Assembly: GCA_022478985.1 (NCBI GenBank)
Contig: JAKSZP010018538.1
Span: 62,001 to 126,000, forward strand
Length of the DNA stretch: 64,000 nt
Reading direction: 5' to 3'
Source: Massospora cicadina
Lineage: Eukaryota > Entomophthoromycota > Entomophthoromycetes > Entomophthorales > Entomophthoraceae
Part shown: positions 43,118 to 54,375 of the stretch, in pieces
Position numbering within the stretch: position 1 is the stretch's first letter
Layout: the number at the start of each line of letters is the position of its first letter
Program-made: the position numbers and the translations under genes
Notes under the pieces: generated by a model
Databases searched by the model: none
What the model was told of the DNA's origin: nothing
Seen by the model: the letters and a program-made list of their open reading frames with translations, nothing else

Positions 43118-44471
43118 TAGCAAAATTTGTGGATTGCTCGCATGATTATTTAAATCCTGCATGGTAAATCAAGCTGAAGTTCAGCCAGTAGATCCTCAAT
43201 TTTGCCAGTTGCTTACAGTTTTAGAACCATTTGGAAATGAACTAAGCATATGAAAATGGCTCCAACTTTTCTAGCCGATTTTGGGTTCAATTTTCCTGTT
43301 GTGTTTGTGAACTTCAGCTGAGGCAGGCAAAGTGGCAAGCTGTGGATCCTGAGATTACGGCTTTCCAACACTCTTCAAAAGCAACTTAAGATAAAAAACT
43401 GGAAAGAGGATTAGTAGAATAGATTTTTATTTGACTAGATTACTTGATAAGAATTCATAAGGACAAGCGCTGTTATTTATACCTCTAGGGCATCTCCTGA
43501 CCACCTTCAAGCATGCAATGTCAACAGATATTTTACCACCTCACTTCAGCCCTTGAACTGATACAACAGAGACCTATTGCTAGTTTTATTGTTGGCAAAA
43601 TACTCTCATATTCAGGAGGATTACAGGGATAAAAATTGCAACAGTGAGTGTGCAAAATGGTCTCAAATAACTCGAAATGAGTTTTGTCATACTGCTGACA
43701 AAATAAATATCCTAGGAGATTTGTGGTCAATACAAATAAATGACATACCCTTAATTAGCTGTCAGCAGTCCTCTCTCAATAGCACTAGGTACTCCAATTT
43801 GGGTGGTCCATGTGTAAGTGCTATCATGCCAGTTAGTGTATTGACATACAAAAATTATTTTAGGACCAGCTCCAAATATGTTTTCATCATACTACTGACA
43901 TAAATGACTCCTTAATTGGGATATCAACTGGCCCTCTCAATAGCACTAGGTACTTACATTTGGGTGGTCCCTGTGCAAGTGCTATTATGCCAATTATGCA
44001 TACTGGCATACAAATGTGCCCTAAGGTAGGAAATTGATTATGTTGTTCATTTGTTTGATTGTCATGGGACTTTTAAACGTTAACTTTGGGTCAGTCCCAA
44101 ATTATTTTATATATGGATTTCTTAATATTGGTCCCAATTTGTTGGGACTAGTTGCTGAGGTTTTGGGCAGCAATAATTGGCCCAACTGTTTGAGTATATT
44201 TGGCCTGAGCTACTTATAGAACAATTAATTTTATCAATGTTGAGTTGATCAGCCTGGATGAGTAGTTGCAGAGAAGGTTGGTTTAAATGTGTGGGGATAT
44301 TCAGCCCAAGCGTTAGTAATATAATTAAATCCATGTTGCAATAATCAGCCCAAGCCGTGTTATTACAATAGAGTTTTAATTAGATCATTAGTTTAAGCAT
44401 TAGGAGGGAAAATCAGCCCAATCTGTTGGTAGTTGAAGGGTTTATTTTTGAGTCAATCACAGAATTTGACA
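43118..44471 (-). repeat. E7 3' LTR (1354 bp, with internal duplication)
   Basis: Aligns without a gap at its start (TAGCAAAATTT against TGTCAAGTTCT, so the terminal TG is now TA) and ends TTTGACA. It is 166 bp longer than the other copy because of a tandem duplication at about 43655-44015. Confidence 0.9.
43655..44015. repeat. Tandem duplication, unit about 165-190 bp, inside the E7 3' LTR
   Basis: Two copies of a block containing TCATACT-CTGACA, CTCTCAATAGCACTAGGTACT (43773 and 43934), TTTGGGTGGTCC and AAGTGCTAT-ATGCCA. The 5' LTR of the same element has the block once (about 46020-46215), so the duplication arose after insertion or during the last replication. Confidence 0.85.
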
Positions 44472-44484
44472 TATCCCCCCACTT
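44472..44484 (-). other. E7 polypurine tract
   Basis: Minus strand CAAGTGGGGGGATA against the 3' LTR start TGTCAAATTC. Confidence 0.85.
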
Positions 44485-44541
44485 GACTCAAACATAAGCC
44501 CTATGATTCCCAATTAACCTTCATTGATCATTGTCAACGTT

Positions 44542-44998
44542 AATTTTGGCCTGACTGGCTGACAAATCTAGATTTGAATTCTTTAATTTTTATTTGAGGT
44601 GGGCCAACCTGGGGATGATACTGCACCAAATTTGAGGAGAAATTGAATGAATGGGAGAGGAGGATAAAATCTGGAAAACTTCCATGCGTGGCATATGATA
44701 AGCCAGGAACTCCATGGACCGCCTTTGCTATTTGCTACCTCAGTTCAGGGCATTGGTGCGCAACGCCAACACAGTCATAGTTGTCCCCTATCCAAAGTTC
44801 CTCTACCAGAATTGAACTTGGGGAGGCAGCGGTCTAGAGTTGAATTCATAATTTTTAATTTTGGCCAGACCAACTGACAATTCTTGAGTTAAATCCATTT
44901 TTGGTCCAAATGGCTGACGAATCTGGAGTGGAATCCTCTTATTGTTATTTTTAGCCTGAACTGCTAACAATTCTGGTGTAGGATCCTCTCCCCACCCC
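44542..44998. repeat. Degenerate ~50-bp repeats in the E7 internal region
   Basis: One unit at 44542-44596 and at least three at about 44835-44995. Common form: TTTTGGCC-GACTGGCTGACAAATCTGGAGTTGAATCC-TTATTTTTA. Non-coding in all frames. Confidence 0.75.
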
Positions 44999-45027
44999 AA
45001 GTGCAAACTAAATTAGTAATTAGGTAT

Positions 45028-45178
45028 TGTATATATTTTTTTGTTTTTTAGTTTATATACTTTTTCTATATCTTTTTAATCTTTTTTTATTTTGTATGCA
45101 ATGCTAATATTTTATATGTTATGTTTTTTATTCTTTTCTCATTTTTTCTCTTTTTTATATAGTTTTTTCTTTTTTGAT
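45028..45178. repeat. T-rich tract in E7 (A-rich in element sense)
   Basis: About 150 bases of mostly T with A on the plus strand. Comparable A-rich tracts occur downstream of coding in E3 and E4. Confidence 0.75.
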
Positions 45179-45468
45179 TGGCCATCTTATTGAGTCTTTT
45201 TAGTTATTGGACTCAGTCTGGTTAGGGTTGTTAATTTCTCAGGAACAGCTTCTTGACCATTTTGGTGTATCAATGTTCATAATTGGCCCTCTTTCCATTG
45301 AGGAGTATCTGGAGTTGGGATTATTGTATCTGCATGAGCTCCCCCACTGCAATAAGACCAGGAAGTAGGAAGTACCCACTTCAGAGCTAGATTACATCTT
45401 GTTACAATTTTGTCTGGCCAAATCTGCCAGAAAAAGGTTACATTGGTCTCTTTCAGAAAGTGTCATCA

Positions 45469-45485
45469 ATTTTGAGTGAGCACCA
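45469..45485 (-). other. E7 primer-binding site
   Basis: Minus strand TGGTGCTCACTCAAAAT, two bases inside the 5' LTR. Confidence 0.85.
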
Positions 45486-45487
45486 AT

Positions 45488-46675
45488 TGTCAAGTTCTGA
45501 GAATTGCTCACTTGATTATTTAAATTCTGCATGGTAAATCAGGCTGAAGTTCAGCCAATAGATCCTCAATTTTGTTAGTTGCTTATGGTTTTAGAACCGT
45601 TTGGAAATGCACTAAGCATACAAAATGGCTCCAATTTTTCTGGCCAATTTTGGGGTTGATTTTCCTGTCATAAACAGGAACTTCAGCTGAGGCAGGCAAA
45701 GTGGCAATCTGTGGATCATGTGATCTCAGCTTGCCAACACTCTCCAAAAGTGACTTGATTTAAAAAAACTGGAAAGAGGATCAGATAAAATAGACCTTTA
45801 TTTGATTAAATTATTTTAAAATAATTCATTAGGCCAGGCGCTGGTAATTATACCTCTTAGGCATCTCCTGGCCACCTTTGAGCATGCAATCTCAACAAAT
45901 ATTTTAACACTTCAGTTTGGACCTTGAACTGATATGAATGAGACCTATTGCTAGGTTTATTGTGGCAAAATACTCTCATATTCAGGAGGATTACAGGGCT
46001 GAAAATCGCAAAGTGAGTGTGCAAAATGGTCCTAAATCACTCCAAATGAGTTTCGTCAAACTGCTGAAAAAATTCAGATCCTGGGAGATTTTGTGGTCAA
46101 TACAAATAGATGTATTCTTAATTGGGCTTTCAGCAGTCCTCTCTCAATAGCACTAGGTACTCCCGTTTGGGTGGTCCATGTGCAAGTGCTATTGTGCTGA
46201 TTATGTGTACTGTCATACAAATGTGCCCTAAGGCGGGAAGTTATTTACATTGTTCATTCATTTAATTGTCCATGGGACTTTTGAACGTTACTTTGGGTCA
46301 GTCAAAAATTATTTTGTATACAAACTTCTTAATATTGGTCCTAATTAATTGGGACTATTTGGCAAGGTTTGGGGTAGTGATAATTGGCCCAGCAGTGCGA
46401 GTATATTTGGCCCCAGCTACTGATAGAATAATTAAATGAATCAACATTGAGTTTATCGGCCTGGATGAGTAGTTGTAGAGAAGTTTGGTCTAAACCTGCG
46501 GGGATATTTGGCCCAAGCTTTAGTAATATAATTAAATACACGTTGCAATATCAGCTCAAGCCATGTTATTGCAATAGGTTTTTAATTAGATTATTAGTTC
46601 AAGCATTAGGAGGGAAAATCAGCCCAATCTGTTGGTTTTCAAAGGGTTTTTTTGAGTCAACCACAGAATCTGACA
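45488..46675 (-). repeat. E7 5' LTR (1188 bp)
   Basis: Starts TGTCAAGTTCTG, ends ATCTGACA, then target duplication CTTGT. Confidence 0.92.
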
Positions 46676-46680
46676 CTTGT

Positions 46681-47560
46681 ATTCACAATAACTTATAAGC
46701 CATAGGGCATTTTAATAAGATGGGGAATACAGAGGGATCCTATCTTTGGCGTCCAAAGACTCAGGTATAACTTACTTTTTCTTTAAGATTTTATTTGACT
46801 GTGCAAGTAGAGGACGGATATTTGAGGAGGCATGTTTGTTTTTTGGGGCTCTTTTACTTTTAACTAGGAGTTTAAATATAAAAGGATCTTACCCTAATAA
46901 CAAGAGGTATCTATCTTTAAAATTAATATGTAGTTAACCTCACGCATCAGTTGGACTCCAATAAACAACTCATAATTATCACTTTTAATGCATTACCAGG
47001 GGCATTAATTAGAAGTTTTGAATAGGATGGGCAAGGAAGAATATTCCCCAATTGCCTTAGTTGACTGATTAATTGATGTCCCGTATTCAGCTTTGTGAAA
47101 TAAGTCTGGAGCCATTTTTTTCTTATAAGTTGGCAAGATAAATGTTAACTTGTGAACTGGTATCAATTATTGCCAGGGCTTTAACCTTGTGAACGGCTAA
47201 CTCCACCTGAACAACCAATGATATGAAACGGGAATTAATAGCTAGTAGACTGTCATTAGGGATTTACAGTAAAGCAAGTGGAGGATTTTTGCAGCCAAGC
47301 TTGGGGATGTTTAATGCATTTAAAGGTTTTATCTCCCAGCTCTTGGCTTTCCATAGAGGAGCTGACCTCCAAAATTTGTTTGGGTAACTGAACAATATAA
47401 AAATAAGAAAGCTGAAGATCTTCATCTTCTTGAATAGAAAGAGATACATTGCGTTTTGCCAGGGCAGCTAACACAAAACATCCTGAGGTTCTGGGAATAG
47501 AATTAAGGCTAGAATAGGGTCTTAAGTCAAATGAGCTTCTCAGCATAGGGAGCCTCTTGC
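46681..47560 (-). pseudogene. E6 protease (decayed)
   Basis: Minus-strand VKALAIIDTSSQVNIY near 47130-47180 is the retropepsin active site. The Asp-Thr is kept but the Gly of D-T-G-S is Ser (AGT at 47156-47158). The frame 47256-47546 (96 codons) precedes it and contains FDLRPYSSLNSIPRTSGCFVLAALAKRNVSLS, the gag-protease linker. The rest, up to E7, is broken. Confidence 0.75.
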
Positions 47561-47579
47561 CCTAAACTAACCGTTCTTT

Positions 47580-49461
47580 TGACATCTTAATATGGCAACT
47601 GTGACAAAAATTTACAGTATGGTTGATTCTTTGCAGAAATTGTAGAATAATTCAGGTATAGGTGATTCAGGGGGTGTAACTGCTAACACTTGGGGCTGGG
47701 GCTTATTATTGTAATATGAGGTATCCCAGTGGGTTTGTGTAGTTCATCAGGGATCTCCAGGTGGCTTCTTTGATATGGAGGAGGGACGTCAAGTTATACT
47801 TCACAGCTTTAAGATAGAGTAGAAGATTAACCAAAATTTAAACGCTGAAAACGAGGGGGTGATAGCTCATCTAACCTAAGGTAATCCCCTGCAACCAACG
47901 TTTAATTCTTGAGGTGAAAACAATTCATGAACTCATTGATGGTCTGATCCCATACTAAGGCTTATTCTCATAAAGGTTTGTTTTTGGCTATATTAGTCTA
48001 GTTCGCTCCTGTATTCCCAAAGCAAGGCAGGCTTGGCTTCATTCCACATGCGGCAATGCATTAGATGAGAAACCATTGTATCTTGAGCCATGCGGCTAAG
48101 ATATTTTGTCAGGTGTTTGAGCTGTTGGTTGTCAGTGACTTCTTCCATAACGCTTTTGTAGCAATATAAGAAAGAGAAGATGTTCCCCTATCTGAGGACC
48201 TAATTTTCTTTGAACAAGGGTTTAAACGTACCACTTGGGGGTTGGAGGCTGGACAACATGATCTGACACCAGAATTGTACTTTTACCTAACAAAGATTTG
48301 GTATCTTGGGAATATTCTTGAGGATGAAGCACATCCACTTGACTTCATAGGTAGTTAGTATCTTCAATTACTATATCTATTTAATCATGGGTGGCATGAA
48401 GAGCCAATTGCATGGTGATGGATGATTTAACTGCTGCATTTTATTTATAACTCAATACTGGCATCTCAGAGTTCAAGTTGATGTTGCTTGGTAGTGAGCA
48501 CCCTTTGCTCCAACCCAAGTACCACAGCAGGTAGGGTTGCAAAGTTCCTGAGGCGTTCATGGTGAGCGGTTAGGGAAATTTCAGGGGAGAGAGGAACTCA
48601 ATCCTGAGTGATTTGGGCTCCTTGGGCGGCGCTTCCTAATTGGACATCAAGATTTAACTTGCTGAATTAATGCTTGGAGGCATTTCTTCAGGGATTCCTG
48701 GGTCAGCACTAGGTCCTGGAGGTCCCAGTGACCCAGGGGTCCCCATCCACCATCATGTCCATCAATACTAGGGGTCTGCACTCTCCAGGCACTCCTTGTG
48801 GCCCTGAAGAATGGAGATTATCCTGACCATCACAAAATTTTCATAGATCATTTTTTACAACAACCAGAGGCGTTCATCCATGGAGGTCATATAGTTTCAA
48901 CTTTGTTTGTAACTTGGGGTACTTACTCTGATCTGATTATGAATGACGACCTCTAGTTGACTAAAACAATTAGTGAGTTACATTCAGACAAATCACATGA
49001 TCCCTTGATCCAGATGGGTTAAAACTTCTTGTATTTTGTTGATAAGCTGCCAATTTTCCAATATAGCATTTCAGTTTTTACTGCTGAGCTGAGAGGCAGA
49101 TTGATAGAATTGGAGGAGTTGCAAATGTATTTTCTCTGATAACTGCAAATGGAGTAGTAGTTCATGATGATGGAACACTGCTACTTGTAATAGATGATAC
49201 ATGGTGGGATGTACAAATTGATGCAAATAGCGTTCCATACATCCATCTTCCACCTGATCTACATCAGGCAAAGAACTTTATCTCAATTTTATTATGTGGA
49301 AAATACTGCAAGAGCCTGTCTTCTAGTAGCTCAGCCTCCATGGTCAAAGGCCCCAGATAAGAGGAGATGGAGGATTCAGAGAAGCCTGATAAATACAAGG
49401 GATAATGATCTGCGGATGGAGCATAGAGGGTCACCTCCAATGATGGGGAATTGAATGTCAT
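47580..49461 (-). pseudogene. E6 gag (decayed)
   Basis: Minus-strand ATG at 49461 opens a 65-codon frame (MTFNSPSLEVTLYAPSADHY, then MEAELLEDRLLQYFPHNK). Gln/His/Leu-rich sequence follows in a second frame (49071-49271), probably the coiled-coil part. Capsid-like sequence near 48000-48120 reads HLTKYLSRMAQDTMVSHLMH then MWNEAKPALLWEYRSE. The knuckle survives only as FCHSCHIK near 47595-47620. Stops and shifts throughout. Confidence 0.75.
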
Positions 49462-49599
49462 GGGTCACTGATATACATCCCACGTGCATGAGTTTGCCTG
49501 TCACTGAGGCTGGCAGATTCATGATCCGTGGCATTTTCCAAAGCCAAATCGTTGTAATTGTTTATTTATTTTATATTGTTACCATGAACTTGGGGTAAA

Positions 49600-49616
49600 C
49601 CTGGAATGGAACATCA
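49600..49616 (-). other. E6 primer-binding site (diverged)
   Basis: Minus strand TGATGTTCCATTCCAGG, four bases inside the 5' LTR; alignable with TGGTGCTC-ACTCCAGG of E2 through transitions and one extra base. Confidence 0.6.
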
Positions 49617-49620
49617 GTTT

Positions 49621-50185
49621 TGCCTATACCACGCGGGTTCATACCACATATCCCTTAATTTTTGAGGCCAAAAGACCCAAAGTTCTTGAGTGTAGAATTA
49701 TAAGTTCTAGTTTTTCTGGCCAAAAATTCTTCACTCAGGTTACAATGACTTGAGTGGTAAACTTAAATATATGTTTGTCCCTAAATGATTTTAAAGGTAG
49801 GTAAATTGTTATTGGTAAAAAGAGAGTAGTCTCAATTTTATTAAAAATATCATTATACAGAATTCAGAAAATTTTCTTTAGTAAATCTCCAAGCATTACA
49901 AGCTAAAATATATACTTGTTACATATCAGGGATTCTGCAGAATGCTTGTCATCTAGGTTGAACAGGATTCAATTGCCGCATATCTTGGGGTTAAAACCCA
50001 AGATTAGGAAGCTTTGAGGGAGCTATAATTGACCGCATAAGTTGAGGTTGATCCCCAATGTTGTAAGGCTGAGATTCTCGTCAGGGATTATCCCCAATAA
50101 AAGATTTGGGCTATATCATTGGGATTGAGCTTGATTCCCACTGGCCAACCCATCCTAATCTCCCATTTGGTTTGGAATCCCAACA
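49621..50185 (-). repeat. E6 5' LTR
   Basis: 565 bp, starts TGCCTATACC, ends ATCCCAACA, followed by GTCAG (50186-50190). Confidence 0.93.
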
Positions 50186-50190
50186 GTCAG

Positions 50191-51260
50191 TCTATTCTTT
50201 TATTCAAAATTCTTTTACATAAATACTATAAACTCTCAACTTTATATATTTTCTTGTCAGTTATCCATTATTAGCAATGGTTTCCAGTACCTAGAGTTGC
50301 GGCCCATAGTGGCATCATTTTTTATAATTAGGAAAACTCTCGTTGATGACTGTACCTTTAGTATTCTGGGTGTTGTTTTGGGTAGTTACTCACCTGGAAG
50401 GGCTGCTAAGTCTTATTCATATCATCAAAATCAATGACATAATAGACTGACCCTTATTATAGCCTTCTTTACCTTTTTATATGTATTAAGTGGTGCATTA
50501 ATATGGCTTTTCTAACCATAATCTGCAACCTAAATTATCTTCTGGGTACTTGTGGGCGCCATGTTCATTTAATCAATGCTTCTATGTCCTATAAGAGATT
50601 ACCTTAAACCCTTAGCCATAGAAAAGCGTCCCGAAAATGAAACTTACATTTGGTCAGTTCAGTTATTTCAAGAGCCACATGTATGTAGTAAAAGAGTCAC
50701 TTTTAATGGCGTTTTGTTTCTTCCCATCCTATCTCTATCTCCCCTAGCCCAGAAGTAATGTACTAAAAGTGTCAAATATCCATTTTTTAATGTTTAAGCC
50801 AACATAAAGCAGATGGCTTTAAATCCATTGGTGCACATATTATCTGCAACAAAACAAACAGAGAGTGAGGAAACCCATGAGGCTGAGTAGACTGATTTAT
50901 TGTTGACACTAGGCCAGTTGGTATTCCTGAAATCCTATCATACTATCTTTTTATATCCCATGAACTTTAAAATAAAAAGGATCATGTCTACTTTTATCAC
51001 TATTGTAATTTAGTTGGGGTCTCACAGGGTTTCCATTGGTTCCCTCTTAGATCAAATGCAGCTCGGAATTTGATGAGCTAAAAGTGGCGTAAGATCTAGA
51101 CATGGATCTTGGGATAGGATCGTCTGTTTTTGAGGTTCTTTCAAGGTAATGTCTTGCTATGAGTTGAGACGTCCCGTTCCATTCACAGTACATAAGTTCT
51201 GTTTCTGTGACTGTTTAACTGCAATACCTGATTTACTCTTTCCAGTAATCCTTGGGTAAA
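50191..51260 (+). pseudogene. Possible E8 upstream region (very decayed)
   Basis: Plus-strand fragments only, with no confident motif. By order it would be protease and pre-RT of the element whose RT starts after 51270. Confidence 0.25.
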
Positions 51261-51276
51261 TTGGTGGCGCCACCAA
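51261..51276. other. Perfect 16-bp palindrome TTGGTGGCGCCACCAA
   Basis: Identical to its own reverse complement. It sits in AT-rich decayed DNA and retains a CpG at its centre. Confidence 0.9.
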
Positions 51277-52660
51277 CTGATGAATATCAACCTAGAGTCT
51301 AGCCTCTTGTTGTTTGAGAGCCCACTGATGTGGTGAGTTTCCTCTTATTGATATCTTCTCCACAGCAATAATTTTAGACCACATCTCTTAAAAGCCTTCT
51401 CTTACAGATTTATTACTCAACTTGCCTTCTGAGTGGTGGCTTAAAAGGTTTCTTCAAAATGGAGAAGGCCAATTGTTTATTGCCTCACTATGAGTATTAT
51501 TTGGCCTTACGTTAAAGGTGTATCTGATAAACATTAACTTCTTGCTATATCCATATGTCAACAAGAGGATAAAGCCTTGTATACTTGGTTAGAAGTCATG
51601 CTTTAATAGGAATGGATTCTGGAAGATTCTTTCCAATTGCTTCACATGTAGTTAGTCACATAAAGCACATCAGACCTTATGACGATGTGTGTACTATGGC
51701 CATCTGTATAGTATCTCTGTACATGGCCCCTATCTCTTGCCTTTAGGAATTACCATAACCCAGGCGATTTTAAGTCCTGGATATCTTTTAAATTTGACTT
51801 AGTAAACGCATTCAACTAAATCAGGGTGGCGGAGGGTTTAGAGTGGCTTGCACGCAATCTGCACAAAGGGGGTATATTTTAGTTCAAAGTAATGACTTTT
51901 GGTATCAAAGATGCTCCTGTGACGTTACAAATATGATAGATCATGTCTTGGGCGATTTGCTCCTCACCTGCGCGGTAACACAGCTTGACAACATCTTGGT
52001 GCAATTATCTAATCATGAGAAGCATGCAAGAGCTCTTGCTGTAGTGCTGTCTGCACTTAAAAAAGTGGATCTATACATCAAGCCCTTTAAATGCAATTTT
52101 TAGGAGGAGGTCACTTACTGGTGATTTTGGTTTTAAAAAGTAATAAAAACTTTCTTGCAAACTTAAAGCTACCTCATTTTGGGACCAACCTCTCAATATA
52201 AAAACAACTTGCATTTTTTATGCACTATTAACTTTCTCAGAGAAATTCTAGTGGTATCTCATTTGGTAGCTCCCCTTCATTCCCTGATGGGAAAAATGTC
52301 CCAATTAAGTATAATGATACTTGTCATCAATTATTTGATACAATAAGGTGTATTTGTCTTCTCACCCATTCTCAAGCATGCTGACACAACCAAGACCCTT
52401 ATATTGTCATGTAATGCCTCTGTAGCAGCAGTGGAGTGGCTTTACTCCAAGTCTATGAAGGATTAGAGCATCCTGTTAGTTACATTTTTTCACAAGTTTT
52501 CCTCTTTGGAGCAATCAAGTGCAATATATGATAAGGAGATTGATGTAGTGGCATGATTCCTCATCCATTGGTGGTATATTATTCAGAGGGAACGAAATGA
52601 AGTTGTTATTAGGATGGACCATCATTCTTTCATGTTTTTAAGAGGCTGCAGAAATGTTTC
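51277..52660 (+). pseudogene. E8 reverse transcriptase and RNase H (decayed)
   Basis: Plus-strand frame at 51906-52101 reads NMIDHVLGDLLLTCAVTQLDNILVQLSNHEKHARALAVVL then LYIKPFKCNF. It follows the order of the family's FQ-MMDxVLGDLL, VYLDDILVFS, H-HVxxVL and L-xKxxKCxF. The active-site YLDD box reads QLDN, the second Asp changed to Asn. RNase H fragments near 52370-52600 (LILSCNASVAAVEW, FSSLEQSSAIYDKE) match the TDASxxAxGAVL and KLSxAExNYxxxDKE stretches. The 5' half is nearly unreadable. E9 interrupts the element 260 bp further on. Confidence 0.78.
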
Positions 52661-52919
52661 ACCTTCAGGTTCAGAACTACTAAGATCTGTAGTTTCAACT
52701 TAAGTACAAGCTTGTTAAAAGATTTTTGAACGTTCACCTGATATGTTGTGTTGCAACACATCTTAATTCTTACCATGAAGAGTTACAAGAGATGACCACG
52801 ATTATACCAAACTCCCCAAATTTCGACTATTGCCCCCTGGTAGTATCTGGTGTTAGTTGGGATCATGACATAACCTTGATTTCCTGGGTGTTGGCCATCC
52901 AAACAGACTGCATAAAAGG
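52661..52919. other. E8 sequence before E9, not resolved
   Basis: Decayed plus-strand sequence expected to link RNase H and integrase; no motif seen. Confidence 0.4.
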
Positions 52920-53526
52920 TGTCAGAATTCTCCCTTTATTGGGGGAAACTTCCTCTAGGAGTTGCGACTCGCCTATTGACAAATGCTGAATTAGGCTCCC
53001 CATTGACTTTAGTTGAGCTCAATTTAAAGTATTGGTGATCAACCCAATAATTTTTTGATATTAAAATTAAGTAAATTTCATTGAACCTGGCAACTAAAGA
53101 CAAGGATATCAAAAATAGTCAATATCAATTGAGTACATGGAAAATTACAATCCCAACGCTGAAACTCATTCATACGGCCAGTTATGATTCACTGACGACT
53201 TATGCTGAGGGAAATCCTAATCCCCTATATATTATTGAGTGATTTTTATATATTTCTCTATTGGCAACCAATGACAATATCTCCCTTACCCTAGGCCTTT
53301 ATCACCTAGTTCCTGCTTCCTGCCTATAACAAGTTCCATTTAATTCCCACTTTTAGCCTCAAGGACCTATAAATACATGATACTTTATTCCAATAAACCA
53401 TCATTTCTCACATACTACAGTTACACTTGTAACTTTCTTAGGCCCTTAACACATATAAACATGATGGGGCTTTGGGCCCTAAATTAACAATGGACAGTGA
53501 AGGGTTTGCTCCCCTCTGTCCCAACA
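52920..53526 (+). repeat. E9 5' LTR
   Basis: Starts TGTCAGAATTCT and ends GTCCCAACA. Shared with the right copy: ACTCACCTAT-type block, AATCCCCT, CCCACTTTTAGCCTCAA, ACCTATAAATAC (TATA-like, CCTATAATAC in the right copy), GGGGCTTTG. Confidence 0.87.
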
Positions 53527-53529
53527 AAA

Positions 53530-53546
53530 TGGTGCTCCCTTCCAGG
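53530..53546 (+). other. E9 primer-binding site
   Basis: TGGTGCTCCCTTCCAGG, three bases after the LTR end; the first ten bases are identical to E10. Confidence 0.85.
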
Positions 53547-53834
53547 TGCCCCCAAGTCCCCCTTGAGGGCTACAACCCAGGAAGGAGGAAGAACGGTCCC
53601 TGTCCTGGCTGCTCAGCCATCTTGGTGCACAAAACCAGGAGGGATACAGTAGAATCATTTGTGATTCCCCAGCTGGTCTAATTCTGTTTTAAAAACTGGA
53701 TGGCCAAGCCCAGGTTACCATTGCCCCTGAACGACTCTCACAAAGAGTTCAAGACAGGTTGAGGGGGGACTAAAGGCTCCACAAAAATATCAAGTAGGAT
53801 AAGGTAAGGCAACACCATTGATTTAAATCTCTGA

Positions 53835-54345
53835 GGTTATTCCAATGTTTTTATTATAATATTTTAACTTATTTACTTTTTATATTTTTTTACTACTAAT
53901 ATTTATTCTAATTTTCTCTCCAGGTCCCATTCTGATGCCGTAAAGTGATGCCAATAATCATTTAAATCAGCTGGGATTTAGTTTCACTGTCGCCTATTTT
54001 CTTTCTGGGACCTCTTCCCAATTTTAGTTCCAATGTTAATGCTTTTTCCGGGTTCAATTCCTAATGCCAGGACCTCTTCCTAATGTTTTTGTTAAACTAT
54101 CAGAAATCCATGACAATGCGCTCTAAAAATGGCCAGGAATTAATTTGCTCTGCCGCCTATAATCTTTTCTTTTTTAGTAATAGATGGTACCACCACCTAT
54201 CATCTTTCCAGGATCTCTTCCTGATGCTGTATCCCATGCCAATGATTCTCATAACTCATATAGCACATAGTTGCCTCGCCACCTATTCTCTTTCTGGGAC
54301 CTTTTCTTAATGCCAGCTACGGTGCTAATGACCCCCGCTTGGCTC
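53835..54345 (+). repeat. T-rich tract and degenerate repeats in the E9 internal region
   Basis: T/A-rich run at 53835-53925. Then two to three degenerate copies of a block containing CTGATGC-GTA, ATGCCAATGAT, TCGCC-CCTATTCTCTTTCTGGGACCT and CTTCC-TAATG (clearest at 53933-54030 and 54220-54315). A 75-codon frame at 54083 is judged fortuitous. Confidence 0.65.
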
Positions 54346-54375
54346 TGACCTCCAGCTAAGGCTTGGAGTAGACTC

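Larger units (their letters stand above)
43118..46675 (-). mobile_element. E7: coding-free LTR element, minus strand, nested in E6
   Basis: LTRs 43118-44471 and 45488-46675 with 5-bp duplication CTTGT, polypurine tract and PBS. The internal region is only about 1.0 kb and encodes nothing recognisable. It holds a PBS, an A-rich tract (in element sense) and degenerate tandem repeats. LTRs longer than the internal part, without gag or pol, are the signature of a large non-autonomous LTR element that would need proteins in trans. The PBS matches E2 and E4, pointing to the same helper lineage. Confidence 0.92.
39640..50185 (-). mobile_element. E6: Ty3/gypsy LTR retrotransposon, minus strand, host of E7
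   Basis: LTRs 39640-40205 and 49621-50185 (566 and 565 bp) are flanked by a perfect 5-bp duplication GTCAG (39635-39639 and 50186-50190). A polypurine tract adjoins the left LTR and a PBS adjoins the right one. The minus-strand internal region carries gag, knuckle remnant, protease, RT, RNase H and integrase in order, interrupted in the pre-RT region by E7 (43118-46675). Without E7 the element is about 7 kb. All genes are broken. Confidence 0.93.

Noticed and set aside
44752..44770. PBS-like TTGGTGCGCAAC on the plus strand in E7
   Set aside because: Not adjacent to an LTR end and in the wrong orientation; the true E7 PBS is at 45469-45485.
48492..48510. GAGCACCC, resembling the complement of the common PBS
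   Set aside because: Located within E6 gag without any LTR boundary, and the three bases complementary to CCA are not TGG.
54083..54310. 75-codon plus-strand frame in E9
   Set aside because: It overlaps the degenerate repeats and T-rich words; composition explains the open frame.
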